From the IMG/VR virus record IMGVR_UViG_3300036944_001289, positions 145,283 through 209,282 of that record: 64,000 nt of DNA. One strand, 5' to 3'. Origin of the DNA: a virus. Every line of letters begins with the position of its first letter. Within the stretch, counting starts at the first letter, position 1. Below the pieces are notes generated by a model. That model had not been told where the DNA came from. It saw nothing but the letters and a program-made list of their open reading frames with translations, and made no database searches. The position numbers were made by a program, and so were the translations under genes. This document shows positions 41,936 to 49,129 of the stretch, piece by piece.

Positions 41936-42118
41936 TTACTCTTCTTCGTCTTTGAAAAGTGCTTCAAGATACTCTCGATCCTGAGCTTTATCAAAAGCTT
42001 CATTGACAGATTTTACAAACTCTTTAAGCTGTTCAATAGTGTCTACATTATGTAGCGCTTCGCTTAAGTTATCCTTTGCGCACTCAATATAGGTTTCTTG
42101 TTTTTCTTTTTGAGTCAT
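41936..42118 (-). CDS. small acidic hypothetical protein
   Basis: 60 aa, helical, Glu-rich (DKAQDREYLEALFKDEEE at the end). Promoter GGAAC-n3-TATAAT lies 10 bases before its ATG. Confidence 0.55.
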   Translation of the reverse strand: MTQKEKQETYIECAKDNLSEALHNVDTIEQLKEFVKSVNEAFDKAQDREYLEALFKDEEE

Positions 42119-42126
42119 ACCAATAT

Positions 42127-42140
42127 ATTATATTGGTTCC
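42127..42140 (-). promoter_or_regulatory. early promoter GGAAC-n3-TATAAT
   Basis: GGAAC at 42136-42140, TATAAT at 42127-42132, a few bases before the ATG at 42118. Confidence 0.5.
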
Positions 42141-42149
42141 CGGGGCTTA

Positions 42150-42560
42150 CTATTGGCGTATCCCGTTTTTATATACAATTAGTTTTTTATTTGGATTATC
42201 TAATATAATATCCATTACATGATTAGTAATTACTTGTTCTGTATATGTAATTATTACACCGTTACTAAACATATTATTAAACCATTTATAGTACTTTGAA
42301 CTTTCGAGTATAACAACATAGTCTACAATATCAAAGGTAAGTATAAATACATTGTTATCTATACTCTTAAAAGCCAACCAATCTACTTCATCTGGGTCGA
42401 ACTGTCCTTTACTTTGTAGATTGTCTATATAGTATTGAAAGATACCATCTGATATCTCTTCTGGTGTATGTCTATTTTCTAGCTGATCTAGACGTGTATT
42501 AAAAAAGTGCTCAAGACTTGTAGTTGTTCTTATAACACATATTATAGCCTTGTTATTCAT
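42150..42560 (-). CDS. hypothetical protein, small paralogous family
   Basis: 136 aa. The end pattern SSKYYKWFNNMFSNGVIITY, then VMDIILDNPNKKLIVYKNG, recurs in 42557-42955 (SKYYKIMKMVSSNTDWIDIY ... ELIVYRDGE). The two overlap by 4 bases and arose by duplication. Role unknown. Confidence 0.6.
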   Translation of the reverse strand: MNNKAIICVIRTTTSLEHFFNTRLDQLENRHTPEEISDGIFQYYIDNLQSKGQFDPDEVDWLAFKSIDNNVFILTFDIVDYVVILESSKYYKWFNNMFSNGVIITYTEQVITNHVMDIILDNPNKKLIVYKNGIRQ

Positions 42561-42955
42561 TTTATACGTTCTCCATCTCTATATACAATAAGCTCAGTAT
42601 TATTACTATCATGTATAAGCTTTAATATGTGTTCGTATATATCAATCCAATCGGTATTACTACTCACCATTTTCATGATTTTATAGTACTTAGATGTATC
42701 AGGAATAATATATACATCATTATATATTTCTCTTGTAATTTCAATAACACCATCATCAACCACCAAAAATGATACATTTTTAGGTATATATCCTTCTTTT
42801 TTAAGAATGCTATTAGCTACATAGTTATATACACCATCTAAGCCTGGGCGGCTGTTTAGTAGTCTTAAATCATTGCGATTTTCACTGTGCATATCCTCGA
42901 GTTCACGGTCAAACTCTCCAATACGCACTCTGCAATATATAGCGTCTTTAATCAT
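42557..42955 (-). CDS. hypothetical protein, small paralogous family
   Basis: 132 aa, pa-ralogue of 42150-42560 by its C-terminal half (PDTSKYYKIMKMV then YRDGERIK). Overlaps both neighbours by 4 bases, so the three genes 42150-43407 are one translationally coupled set. Confidence 0.6.
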   Translation of the reverse strand: MIKDAIYCRVRIGEFDRELEDMHSENRNDLRLLNSRPGLDGVYNYVANSILKKEGYIPKNVSFLVVDDGVIEITREIYNDVYIIPDTSKYYKIMKMVSSNTDWIDIYEHILKLIHDSNNTELIVYRDGERIK

Positions 42956-43407
42956 ATACTTTTTACTATTAAACCTCCTGTTTTTTGTTCGTAATAATCT
43001 ACTATAACGTCAGTGGCATGTTCAATTATCTTAGATTGGCGATTAATTATACGTACAAAGGGTAATTCTTTAAAGGTTTCTAATACTGGGTCCATTATAC
43101 TATTTCTCCACATTAAGAATAACTGAATGGTTTGCTGATCCATAAGTTTTAAAGCTAAAGCCTTTTCATATGCTTCTTTAGGTGTACAGTTTAGCCAGAT
43201 TAGCGTATAAAAATTACTATATCTACCATATATCAAAGCAGGTAAACCTTTAAAGTAACCTAAAGCTGCATACTTAAGTTCTACAGAGAACATCTGATTC
43301 ATATCAAAGTCATACTCCAACGTAAACCCAGAATTTTCTAATGAATTACCTTTTACATATCTTGATTGTAAAAAGAAACCATTATTATTACAGCATAACA
43401 AATACAT
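42952..43407 (-). CDS. hypothetical protein, first of a coupled set
   Basis: 151 aa, mixed alpha/beta with many aromatic residues (YSNFYTLIWLNCTPKEAYEK). The end DVIVDYYEQKTGGLIVKSI is weakly like its two downstream neighbours. A late promoter lies 5 bases before its ATG, so this set is late although it sits among early genes. Confidence 0.58.
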   Translation of the reverse strand: MYLLCCNNNGFFLQSRYVKGNSLENSGFTLEYDFDMNQMFSVELKYAALGYFKGLPALIYGRYSNFYTLIWLNCTPKEAYEKALALKLMDQQTIQLFLMWRNSIMDPVLETFKELPFVRIINRQSKIIEHATDVIVDYYEQKTGGLIVKSI

Positions 43408-43412
43408 ATATT

Positions 43413-43420
43413 TATTTATA
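43413..43420 (-). promoter_or_regulatory. late promoter TATAAATA
   Basis: Perfect box 5 bases before the ATG at 43407, immediately after a terminator. Confidence 0.7.
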
Positions 43421-43423
43421 CAT

Positions 43424-43459
43424 AAAAAAAGGCTTTATATACTTATAAAGCCTTTTTTT
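43424..43459. terminator. rho-independent terminator
   Basis: A7 then GGCTTTATA/TATAAAGCC then T7; ends the early-type unit 43464-44285 just before a late promoter. Confidence 0.9.
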
Positions 43460-43463
43460 AATT

Positions 43464-43652
43464 TTAATGTACGTCGTCGTACGGTATATAATTCTTGACC
43501 TTTTCTAGTGCTTCTACTATGCTATCATCTTTAGTAAACCCAGCCTTAAAGAGTTTATTTAAGGCTGTATCGATGTGCTTAGAAGTACTTTTATATGCCT
43601 TATATTCTTTAGCGTGTTGTTTAACACGCTTCATAAGATCATCTGTAGTCAT
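43464..43652 (-). CDS. small hypothetical protein
   Basis: 62 aa, helical and basic (RVKQHAKEYKAYKSTSKHID). One base after the 48-aa gene 43654-43800, hence co-transcribed; followed by the terminator. Confidence 0.55.
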   Translation of the reverse strand: MTTDDLMKRVKQHAKEYKAYKSTSKHIDTALNKLFKAGFTKDDSIVEALEKVKNYIPYDDVH

Positions 43653-43653
43653 A

Positions 43654-43800
43654 TTAAAGGTCTTCAGTTACAACATCAGGATAACTAATGGCTACTGCCA
43701 GTGCAAACATCCCTTCTAGGACTGAGGCAGTCTCGCGAGTGCCTACAAATCCTTCACCTTGGACGTAGTATTTGTTAGTTTTGGTATTTTTAATAAGCAT
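43654..43800 (-). CDS. small hypothetical protein
   Basis: 48 aa from an ATG at 43800: MLIKNTKTNKYYVQGEGFVG then TRETASVLEGMFALAVAISY. The frame is compact and protein-like, and sits between an early promoter (43835) and a gene starting 2 bases later. Confidence 0.55.
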   Translation of the reverse strand: MLIKNTKTNKYYVQGEGFVGTRETASVLEGMFALAVAISYPDVVTEDL

Positions 43801-43834
43801 ATTGTGTTTGGGTTAGCACAAAAATAATATCTTA

Positions 43835-43839
43835 GTTCC
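43835..43839 (-). promoter_or_regulatory. early promoter element GGAAC
   Basis: GGAACTAAGATATTATT on the minus strand, about 35 bases before the ATG at 43800. Confidence 0.45.
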
Positions 43840-43859
43840 TAAGGATGTATTTTTCATTC

Positions 43860-44285
43860 CTAAACAGGTTGGTAAACTCTAGTACCATTACTGTTAGCCA
43901 ATACGTGTTCAGCAACAATAGCCATTATATTGCGTATTAACCTGTAGTCACCTATTTTTTCTAAACTAATTAATACTTGATATAATGGATTAACTTCTAG
44001 TATACCAAAAATTAATATGCCTTCAAAATCAACTGGATGTAAATAGTTTACCTGCCTTACAGTATACAGATGTATATTATCGTACTCATATTTCATCCAA
44101 TGCTTATTATTATCTTCTTCATGTGGATTAATAGGTTTATAATGGTACGGTAACTCTGCAACTATATAATCATGCCATTCTTGCACACTCATACCTGCAA
44201 CACCTAAACTTGGATGTAGAGTTATGATATTAAACTCATTATAATTTTCTGCATCAAACTGGCATACAATTTCAAATATTTTCAT
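43860..44285 (-). CDS. hypothetical protein
   Basis: 141 aa, alpha/beta. QVLISLEKIGDYRLIRNIMA then HVLANSNGTRVYQPV recalls the end of the 42150-42955 family (position-specific helix then V-Y-x-G). Starts inside the last codons of 44272-44412. Confidence 0.55.
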   Translation of the reverse strand: MKIFEIVCQFDAENYNEFNIITLHPSLGVAGMSVQEWHDYIVAELPYHYKPINPHEEDNNKHWMKYEYDNIHLYTVRQVNYLHPVDFEGILIFGILEVNPLYQVLISLEKIGDYRLIRNIMAIVAEHVLANSNGTRVYQPV

Positions 44286-44412
44286 CTTTAGTAGTTATTA
44301 AAGAGTCTGCGATACATTTTAGTATCTGCTCATCAGACACACCTTTTACATCATCATTAAAGATATGCATCTTATCGTACCCACTATTGGCATATATTGC
44401 TAACATTATCAT
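44272..44412 (-). CDS. small hypothetical protein
   Basis: 46 aa from an ATG overlapping the stop of 44409-44840 (ATGA). Sequence MIMLAIYANSGYDKMHIFND then a helix (VSDEQILKCIADSLITTKDE). Overlaps the next start by 14 bases. Confidence 0.5.
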   Translation of the reverse strand: MIMLAIYANSGYDKMHIFNDDVKGVSDEQILKCIADSLITTKDENI

Positions 44413-44840
44413 ACGTCGTGATACTTTCTTATGTTATCTAAGACTATATCCACAGTATGATTGCTAATTTTGTAATCAAGATCATTTAGTAACTCTACTC
44501 TCTGTAATTGATTCCAGAGTTCGTTTTTATTATTTAATATTAATAACCCATAATCTTTATATTTGTCGATACAAACAACATAGTCTCCTTTCACACCAAC
44601 CATTGATGGGTCTGCCCATTGATTTTTAATCATATCGTAAGCTACATCTGTAGCAGTATCCATATCTTCAAAATCGTTTGGTTGTTCGTCATATAATGCA
44701 TCAGCAAGGTGTTCTGCTGAATTATTCAAAGTATTATTATATACTACGTTGTAAGCTTCTTCTATATCATTAGTGTGTATATCACTAAAATAGAAGAAGT
44801 AATCACCACCATTTTTGTTTATTACAAGATATTTAGCCAT
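44409..44840 (-). CDS. hypothetical protein
   Basis: 143 aa, acidic. It contains VVCIDKYKDYGLLILNNKNE, then ISNHTVDIVLDNIRKYHDV, where the HTVDIVLDN part matches HVMDIILDN of 42150-42560. So it belongs to the same loose family of early proteins. A late box lies in the hairpin upstream. Confidence 0.58.
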   Translation of the reverse strand: MAKYLVINKNGGDYFFYFSDIHTNDIEEAYNVVYNNTLNNSAEHLADALYDEQPNDFEDMDTATDVAYDMIKNQWADPSMVGVKGDYVVCIDKYKDYGLLILNNKNELWNQLQRVELLNDLDYKISNHTVDIVLDNIRKYHDV

Positions 44841-44854
44841 ATATAGACAATAAG

Positions 44855-44895
44855 AAACCTTATTGGTTTATATTATTTATAAACCAATAAGGTTT
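44855..44895. promoter_or_regulatory. 18-pair inverted repeat containing a late promoter
   Basis: AAACCTTATTGGTTTATA and its complement are separated by 5 bases. The minus strand of the loop and stem reads TATAAATAATA. The element ends the unit above (44911) and could start the one below (44840). Confidence 0.6.
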
Positions 44896-44910
44896 AATCT
44901 GTTTTATTTG

Positions 44911-45102
44911 CTAGTTATAGTTGGCTTTAATTGCTCTCCATACAGCACGAGCAGCAGTACGCTCATCAGGATCATTACTCATTAGTGCAGCTTTAATAGC
45001 AGCTACGCCTTGAGACGAAAGCGGCTTACTAGTTATAGCTTTCGCACGCTTATCAAGATTAACAGCTTTACAAGCCGCGATAAGATCTACATCAGTGCTC
45101 AT
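44911..45102 (-). CDS. small hypothetical protein
   Basis: 63 aa from the ATG at 45102 (a longer frame would lie inside the previous gene). Alanine-rich helices: DVDLIAACKAVNLDKRAKAI then EAR-type end RAVWRAIKANYN. Two bases after 45104-45337. Confidence 0.55.
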   Translation of the reverse strand: MSTDVDLIAACKAVNLDKRAKAITSKPLSSQGVAAIKAALMSNDPDERTAARAVWRAIKANYN

Positions 45103-45103
45103 A

Positions 45104-45337
45104 TTACTTAGTATTGGTATTAACACCGACAAACTCTTGAATCTCTTCAAGGAGTGCAACAGGGTTAGCAATTGGAGATTCTGATGTAATCTCGTCTCCG
45201 TGCTGAGTATAGAGCCGGCTATCAACTATCTTATCCTTATCAGCCGCGTAGAAGTCCTTAAGAATGAGCTCACCATACTCAGGATGCTCAACAACGTATT
45301 CGATTACTTTTAGGGTTTGGATAGATACAAGTTTCAT
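45104..45337 (-). CDS. hypothetical protein
   Basis: 77 aa: short strands (EYVVEHPEYGELILKDFYAA) and an acidic C-terminus. Early-type leader with GCAACAAAC before the ATG. No family recognised. Confidence 0.55.
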   Translation of the reverse strand: MKLVSIQTLKVIEYVVEHPEYGELILKDFYAADKDKIVDSRLYTQHGDEITSESPIANPVALLEEIQEFVGVNTNTK

Positions 45338-45368
45338 ATGTTTGTTGCTTCCCCTAAATTATGTGTTA

Positions 45369-45373
45369 GTTCC
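45369..45373 (-). promoter_or_regulatory. early promoter element GGAAC
   Basis: GGAACTAACACATAATTTAG on the minus strand, about 32 bases before the ATG at 45337. Confidence 0.45.
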
Positions 45374-45384
45374 TAAGGCTGCAT

Positions 45385-45798
45385 TTATAGCTTTACACCA
45401 CATTTAGTACCATTAGAAAATGTATAGTCTTCGAGTAGAGTTTCTCTTGTTACATGATATTTAACAATATCACCTGTTAGTCGTAGTGTTATCCAATTTT
45501 TACTAATCGAAAATACAACAAACTTGCTGCTCTTATTTTTACCGTCAAAAATATAGCAATCGAGATACTTGCATAGCTCAGTATTCGTAAACGGACGATA
45601 TAAAGGTTCAGGCTTTACTCGATACTCATCAGTATCCCAAGCCCAGATAGGTTCATCAGTATCATGCCACTTATCCTCGGTAATAGTACTATATTGAATA
45701 GCCTTACCTTCAAGAGCAGCCTTGATAATTTTAACCCTCTTAGGAATCTCTTCAAGCTCTTTCTTAGCAAGTTCTGGATTATTGATTTTCAGATGCAT
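45385..45798 (-). CDS. conserved phage hypothetical protein (YRIKPE-type)
   Basis: 137 aa. KIIKAALEGKAIQYSTITED and IWAWDTDEYRVKPEPLYRPF reproduce the pattern AA-x-GK-x-IQ, then W, then YR(I/V)KPE and RPFTN. This pattern is common in short uncharacterised phage proteins. Function unknown. Five bases after 45804-46187. Confidence 0.6.
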   Translation of the reverse strand: MHLKINNPELAKKELEEIPKRVKIIKAALEGKAIQYSTITEDKWHDTDEPIWAWDTDEYRVKPEPLYRPFTNTELCKYLDCYIFDGKNKSSKFVVFSISKNWITLRLTGDIVKYHVTRETLLEDYTFSNGTKCGVKL

Positions 45799-45803
45799 AT
45801 TTG

Positions 45804-46187
45804 TTAAAAAGTAAAGTCGTAGAACTCATCGCGTTCACCGATAATGATACCATTTGAGGATCGCATCTGTTTCCAGCGACCTTTATCACTCTTCATCACT
45901 TCAATCCACTTACCATTTTTAAACTTGAAATGATAGAGGTTACCATTCTCATTAGTCTCATACTTGTAATCTTGACTATCACTCATACCGTTATTATCGA
46001 TACGAGTAGCTTTATCTTGCTGAACTGTTACGATCTTGCGAATGTGATCGTAAGCAACTACAGTACCAGCATGGCGATCTTTTGCATAACAAATAGTTGC
46101 TCCTTCATTGATTGAAGGCTTGCGATGAGCAGTAACCTGAATACCAAGGTTACTGTGAAGATTGTAAGTAGGCTTAAGTAGTGACAT
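45804..46187 (-). CDS. hypothetical protein
   Basis: 127 aa, beta-rich: HAGTVVAYDHIRKIVTVQQD looks like a small barrel strand pair, followed by a basic region. One base after 46189-46563, hence the same operon. Confidence 0.55.
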   Translation of the reverse strand: MSLLKPTYNLHSNLGIQVTAHRKPSINEGATICYAKDRHAGTVVAYDHIRKIVTVQQDKATRIDNNGMSDSQDYKYETNENGNLYHFKFKNGKWIEVMKSDKGRWKQMRSSNGIIIGERDEFYDFTF

Positions 46188-46188
46188 A

Positions 46189-46563
46189 TTAGATGCTATT
46201 TAGTATGCGGTTTTGATCGAGAAACGTATCATCAACTTTTACAAGAAAAGGTTCATCACTATCTAGAATAGAAGGATCGATGAACAACGAAGGATTGTAA
46301 TAAAGTTCCTCGATTAGTTCATCGCGAGTGTTAGCAATAACAAACGGTACAGGATACTCATCCAAGAGATCTTGAAAACCAGTTGAGCTAAACCCATTAC
46401 TAACAGCCATCATAAGTTTTGCAACACATGCTGGTGTAAGCTTTTTATTGTTCTCCTTATAACAGATCACAATGTCAGTAATCAAATCCATTTGATATGA
46501 TCGAAGCGACTTAAACAGATCGTCTGTTGTGAGCTCAATGAGCTTTACGTTTGTTTGTTTCAT
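46189..46563 (-). CDS. hypothetical protein
   Basis: 124 aa from the ATG at 46563, chosen because the promoter at 46587 lies inside the longer frame to 46608. Helical N-terminal half (DLFKSLRSYQMDLITDIVIC) and acidic C-terminus. No family recognised. Confidence 0.55.
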   Translation of the reverse strand: MKQTNVKLIELTTDDLFKSLRSYQMDLITDIVICYKENNKKLTPACVAKLMMAVSNGFSSTGFQDLLDEYPVPFVIANTRDELIEELYYNPSLFIDPSILDSDEPFLVKVDDTFLDQNRILNSI

Positions 46564-46576
46564 GTTTACCTTAACA

Positions 46577-46795
46577 TTATTTGTTTGTTCCCTGATCGTC
46601 AGTTTCATCGTCTTCTTTATATGTATTATTATTCAATCTTCGGATAACTACTCTTAGCAAAAACGTATATATCCACGCATTTGCACTCCAAGTAGCGGTT
46701 GACCAATCTTTAGCACTAATAGATAGTACTAAGGCTAGCGATGAACCCATTAGATTAATTGCTGTTGCTATGTAAACCCACTTATAATACCTCAT
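46577..46795 (-). CDS. small two-segment membrane protein
   Basis: 72 aa: hydrophobic segments VYIATAINLMGSSLALVLSI and ANAWIYTFLLRVVI, then an acidic tail (KEDDETDDQGTNK). Overlaps 46782-46952 by 14 bases. Confidence 0.55.
   Translation of the reverse strand: MRYYKWVYIATAINLMGSSLALVLSISAKDWSTATWSANAWIYTFLLRVVIRRLNNNTYKEDDETDDQGTNK
46587..46591 (-). promoter_or_regulatory. early promoter element GGAAC
   Basis: GGAACAAACAAATAATG on the minus strand, about 24 bases before the ATG at 46563. Confidence 0.45.
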
Positions 46796-46952
46796 ATGTT
46801 TTTAGCATCTCCTCTAAATCTTTTACTATACCCTCTTTGCTTTTACAATTCTCTTCACCTTCCACATGTGGAATAAATACCTCTTCATTCCACTCTTCAA
46901 ATGCTGCACTTAACAGAACGTTATATATAGCTTCGGTAGTATTATTCTTCAT
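46782..46952 (-). CDS. small hypothetical protein
   Basis: 56 aa from the ATG at 46952: MKNNTTEAIYNVLLSAAFEE then an acidic helix. The longer frame to 47069 runs inside the previous gene and has a different, basic composition, so it is rejected. Confidence 0.5.
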   Translation of the reverse strand: MKNNTTEAIYNVLLSAAFEEWNEEVFIPHVEGEENCKSKEGIVKDLEEMLKTYEVL

Positions 46953-47286
46953 CTTCGTAATCGGATTCTTCAAAACTGTCTTCAGCCTCCTTAAAGGCAT
47001 GATCTTGGAGTTTATCCAGTTGGTCAGGTGTGAGATCAAAGAGGTCGTCGATATGTACCTTTTCTTCATCTATAACTGCATAGACGTTTCCGATCTCTAC
47101 ACTATACGACTCTTCATTACCGAACTCATGACCAAAAGAAGTATCTTCGATACTGTATTCGTAATCTAGTAAAAGCTCACAACCGTCATAAAAGGCATTA
47201 TCATCATCACTAGAAAGCATAAAGTACTCATTCAATACTTCTGCCTGCTTATCATTAACCCAGACATATTTATATGTAGAATTCAT
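46942..47286 (-). CDS. acidic hypothetical protein
   Basis: 114 aa with strong negative charge at the end (DSFEESDYEDEE) and a Tyr/Val/Asp-rich N-terminus. Early promoter GGAAC at 47326. Highly acidic early proteins can be DNA mimics, but nothing specific supports this here. Confidence 0.55.
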   Translation of the reverse strand: MNSTYKYVWVNDKQAEVLNEYFMLSSDDDNAFYDGCELLLDYEYSIEDTSFGHEFGNEESYSVEIGNVYAVIDEEKVHIDDLFDLTPDQLDKLQDHAFKEAEDSFEESDYEDEE

Positions 47287-47325
47287 AAAGATGTTTAATG
47301 TTAGTACAAACGATATTATCTATTT

Positions 47326-47330
47326 GTTCC
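47326..47330 (-). promoter_or_regulatory. early promoter element GGAAC
   Basis: GGAACAAATAGATAATATC on the minus strand, about 40 bases before the ATG at 47286. Confidence 0.45.
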
Positions 47331-47552
47331 TTAGCGATTGTTAATCTTCTTAACCGCTTCTTCTGCACAAGCAATCCAACAATTACCGTCGATTAGTCCA
47401 TTATTGAATACCTCAGGGCCGGCCTTGACTACTTGTGAGGAATAGTTGTAAATGGCTTCAATAATGAATGCTTGCATAAGCGGACCATTGTTGGAGAACT
47501 CCATCATATCAGTAATCATCTCTACATTAGTCTTGCGATTTTCGGTATTCAT
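47331..47552 (-). CDS. hypothetical protein
   Basis: 73 aa, helical, with NCWIACAEEAVKKINNR at the end. Leader AAACAACAACAACTAAAGCA before the ATG is typical of early genes here. Confidence 0.55.
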   Translation of the reverse strand: MNTENRKTNVEMITDMMEFSNNGPLMQAFIIEAIYNYSSQVVKAGPEVFNNGLIDGNCWIACAEEAVKKINNR

Positions 47553-47557
47553 TTGCT

Positions 47558-47809
47558 TTAGTTGTTGTTGTTTATAGGAAGCATTGAAGGGTATGCTTCT
47601 TCTTTGCAGATATCATTGTGCCACTCTACCATATTATCAATCTCTGCTTGAGGAATACTTTCTTTAGCACGAGCTCGTTTGACGAGATCTTTTACCTCAT
47701 CAATCCATTCCTCACACAGATCGTTCATCATGTCTGTGAGATCTGACCGCAAAAATCGTAAAGTGGCTGCTGTTTCAATAAGATCTTGGATTGTATATTT
47801 CGTATCCAT
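47558..47809 (-). CDS. hypothetical protein
   Basis: 83 aa, helical (DLIETAATLRFLRSDLTDMM), ends in a run of Asn. It lies 5 bases before 47331-47552. No family recognised. Confidence 0.55.
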   Translation of the reverse strand: MDTKYTIQDLIETAATLRFLRSDLTDMMNDLCEEWIDEVKDLVKRARAKESIPQAEIDNMVEWHNDICKEEAYPSMLPINNNN

Positions 47810-47822
47810 ATATTATATTATT

Positions 47823-48137
47823 TTAGTTCTGAGTAGGGTCAGTATATAGAGAACCAGTATCAATAATAAATCTAGCTGCTAAATCTTTACCATGCTCAGT
47901 TAGCTTATACTTACCATTATTTGTAGTAGTAAAAACATTATGAGTAATACCCACATCTATTAACATTTGATGATTTTTCGTAACTATTTCGCGAGGGATG
48001 ACGTCTTTATGTGAATCAGGTAGTTTATTAAAGATATAGTCTTCTATTTCTTGTAAACTAAATTCATCAAGCTTCCCTAGCAATGCATGCATTGCTAGGG
48101 AAGCCATCAATGAATGTTCTAGCGCATTACTATACAT
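47823..48137 (-). CDS. hypothetical protein, winged-helix-like end
   Basis: 104 aa from the ATG at 48137, just after the previous stop; a start at 48161 would overlap that gene. VGITHNVFTTTNNGKYKLTE then HGKDLAARFI has the look of a small winged-helix wing, so a regulator is possible. Confidence 0.5.
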   Translation of the reverse strand: MYSNALEHSLMASLAMHALLGKLDEFSLQEIEDYIFNKLPDSHKDVIPREIVTKNHQMLIDVGITHNVFTTTNNGKYKLTEHGKDLAARFIIDTGSLYTDPTQN

Positions 48138-48138
48138 A

Positions 48139-48468
48139 TTAACCGCTAACTCGAACTTCAAAGCTCATGTTCTCGACGTAATCACAAATTCGATTATCAA
48201 GATCAGACTCACAAACAAACTCATCACTATCCGATACTGCTTCTACAATAGCATCAGAGATATCTCTATCTTCTTTGATGAGCTTTAAAACCTCATCCTT
48301 AACAGCTGCACTGTTATTTGTGCCGTTATTCTGCAAATGAAGCTTAACTGCCTCATGAATCTTATCCTCTAGCGTAGTATTGATCTTAGCAACTACACGA
48401 TCTACAATCTCGTTAGTAACGTTTTCGATGAATGAGTTAATAATAGTATTCATAATGTTTGGGTGCAA
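48139..48468 (-). CDS. hypothetical acidic protein
   Basis: 109 aa. Helical first half (EIVDRVVAKINTTLEDKIHE), acidic second half with CESDLDNRICDYVENM. Promoter GGAAC...TATAAT at 48468-48488. Confidence 0.55.
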   Translation of the reverse strand: MHPNIMNTIINSFIENVTNEIVDRVVAKINTTLEDKIHEAVKLHLQNNGTNNSAAVKDEVLKLIKEDRDISDAIVEAVSDSDEFVCESDLDNRICDYVENMSFEVRVSG

Positions 48469-48488
48469 TTATATTTTAAGTTTGTTCC
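48468..48488 (-). promoter_or_regulatory. early promoter GGAAC-n10-TATAAT
   Basis: GGAAC at 48484-48488 and TATAAT at 48468-48473, before the ATG at 48468. The overlap means a very short leader. Confidence 0.45.
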
Positions 48489-48595
48489 CTTTGCTTACGT
48501 TTATATAACTTTTTAGATATAAACTTAAATGTAGGCTTGGGCATAGGTTTGCGAATTGATTTGATCAACTCTACGATTTTAAGTTTACTATTCAT
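48476..48595 (-). CDS. small basic peptide
   Basis: 39 aa, MNSKLKIVELIKSIRKPMPK then KFISKKLYKRKQREQT: strongly basic. Its last codons cover the GGAAC promoter of the next gene. Plausible but unproved. Confidence 0.4.
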   Translation of the reverse strand: MNSKLKIVELIKSIRKPMPKPTFKFISKKLYKRKQREQT

Positions 48596-48603
48596 AAAAT
48601 TAA

Positions 48604-48659
48604 CATAGTGTCTAAAGAAACCTCTTTAGACACTATGTATGGGTATTCTGATGAATACC
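48604..48659. terminator. two adjacent perfect hairpins
   Basis: A 14-pair stem (CATAGTGTCTAAAG/CTTTAGACACTATG, 48604-48637) and a 7-pair stem (GGTATTC/GAATACC, 48642-48659). They precede the basic peptide on the minus strand and could be RNA processing sites or part of a small RNA. Confidence 0.6.
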
Positions 48660-48691
48660 TCCACCACGTTACCTAAGCAACGAAAATAAAA

Positions 48692-48712
48692 AAAGGAGTT
48701 AATAACTCCTTT
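48692..48712 (-). terminator. terminator after 48718-49032
   Basis: AAAGGAGTTA/TAACTCCTTT stem followed on the minus strand by T7, five bases after the stop codon. Confidence 0.88.
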
Positions 48713-48717
48713 GTAGG

Positions 48718-49032
48718 TTAGCCTTCAATAGGCTGAGCAGCTACCTGCTTATCCTTGACGGCAATCCGAGCAGCAGCCCGAACCTCTTTCTGGGCCTGCT
48801 TAAGAGCCTCGTAACGCTCCTTCTTCTTAGCAGCCTTCTCAGCTTCATACTGCTCATTAATCGCAGCAGCTTCAGCAAGGATTTCATCCTTAGCAAGCAA
48901 CGCCTTATCGAGAATAATCTCCATAAGTTCCTTCTCAGAGAGCTTAGTCTCATCACGAAGGACCTTAAGAGCGTCCTTAGTCTTTTCATTTACCATGACG
49001 GCCGTAAACTTGGCCTTAGTTTCAGTACTCAT
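48718..49032 (-). CDS. abundant charged helical protein, paralogue of 39037-39399
   Basis: 104 aa from the ATG at 49032 (MSTETKAKFTAVMVNEKTKD). A longer frame to 49071 exists, but the A/C-rich leader points to 49032. KLSEKELMEIILDKALLAKD matches NLTEKDTMTAILDAAIQHME of the paralogue; a long Glu/Lys/Arg helix follows. G/C-rich codons, own promoter and terminator: probably highly expressed. Possible nucleoid or DNA-binding role. Confidence 0.65.
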   Translation of the reverse strand: MSTETKAKFTAVMVNEKTKDALKVLRDETKLSEKELMEIILDKALLAKDEILAEAAAINEQYEAEKAAKKKERYEALKQAQKEVRAAARIAVKDKQVAAQPIEG

Positions 49033-49072
49033 ATGTTTTGGTTTGTTGTTTAGTGCCGTTATTGGCGACAAA

Positions 49073-49088
49073 ATTATATTTTAGTTCC
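49073..49088 (-). promoter_or_regulatory. early promoter GGAAC-n5-TATAAT
   Basis: GGAAC at 49084-49088 and TATAAT at 49073-49078, about 40 bases before the ATG at 49032. One of the best copies. Confidence 0.6.
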
Positions 49089-49129
49089 TGATACTTATGT
49101 TGTTAGCGTATCTTAAGCAAACTTGATAT

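Noticed and set aside
46952-47069. Longer start for the 46782 gene
   Set aside because: The extra residues lie wholly inside the previous gene in another frame and differ in composition.
48741-48989. Arg/Leu-rich second frame inside 48718-49032
   Set aside because: A shadow of the charged helical gene; extreme Arg/Leu composition follows from the codons of the other frame.
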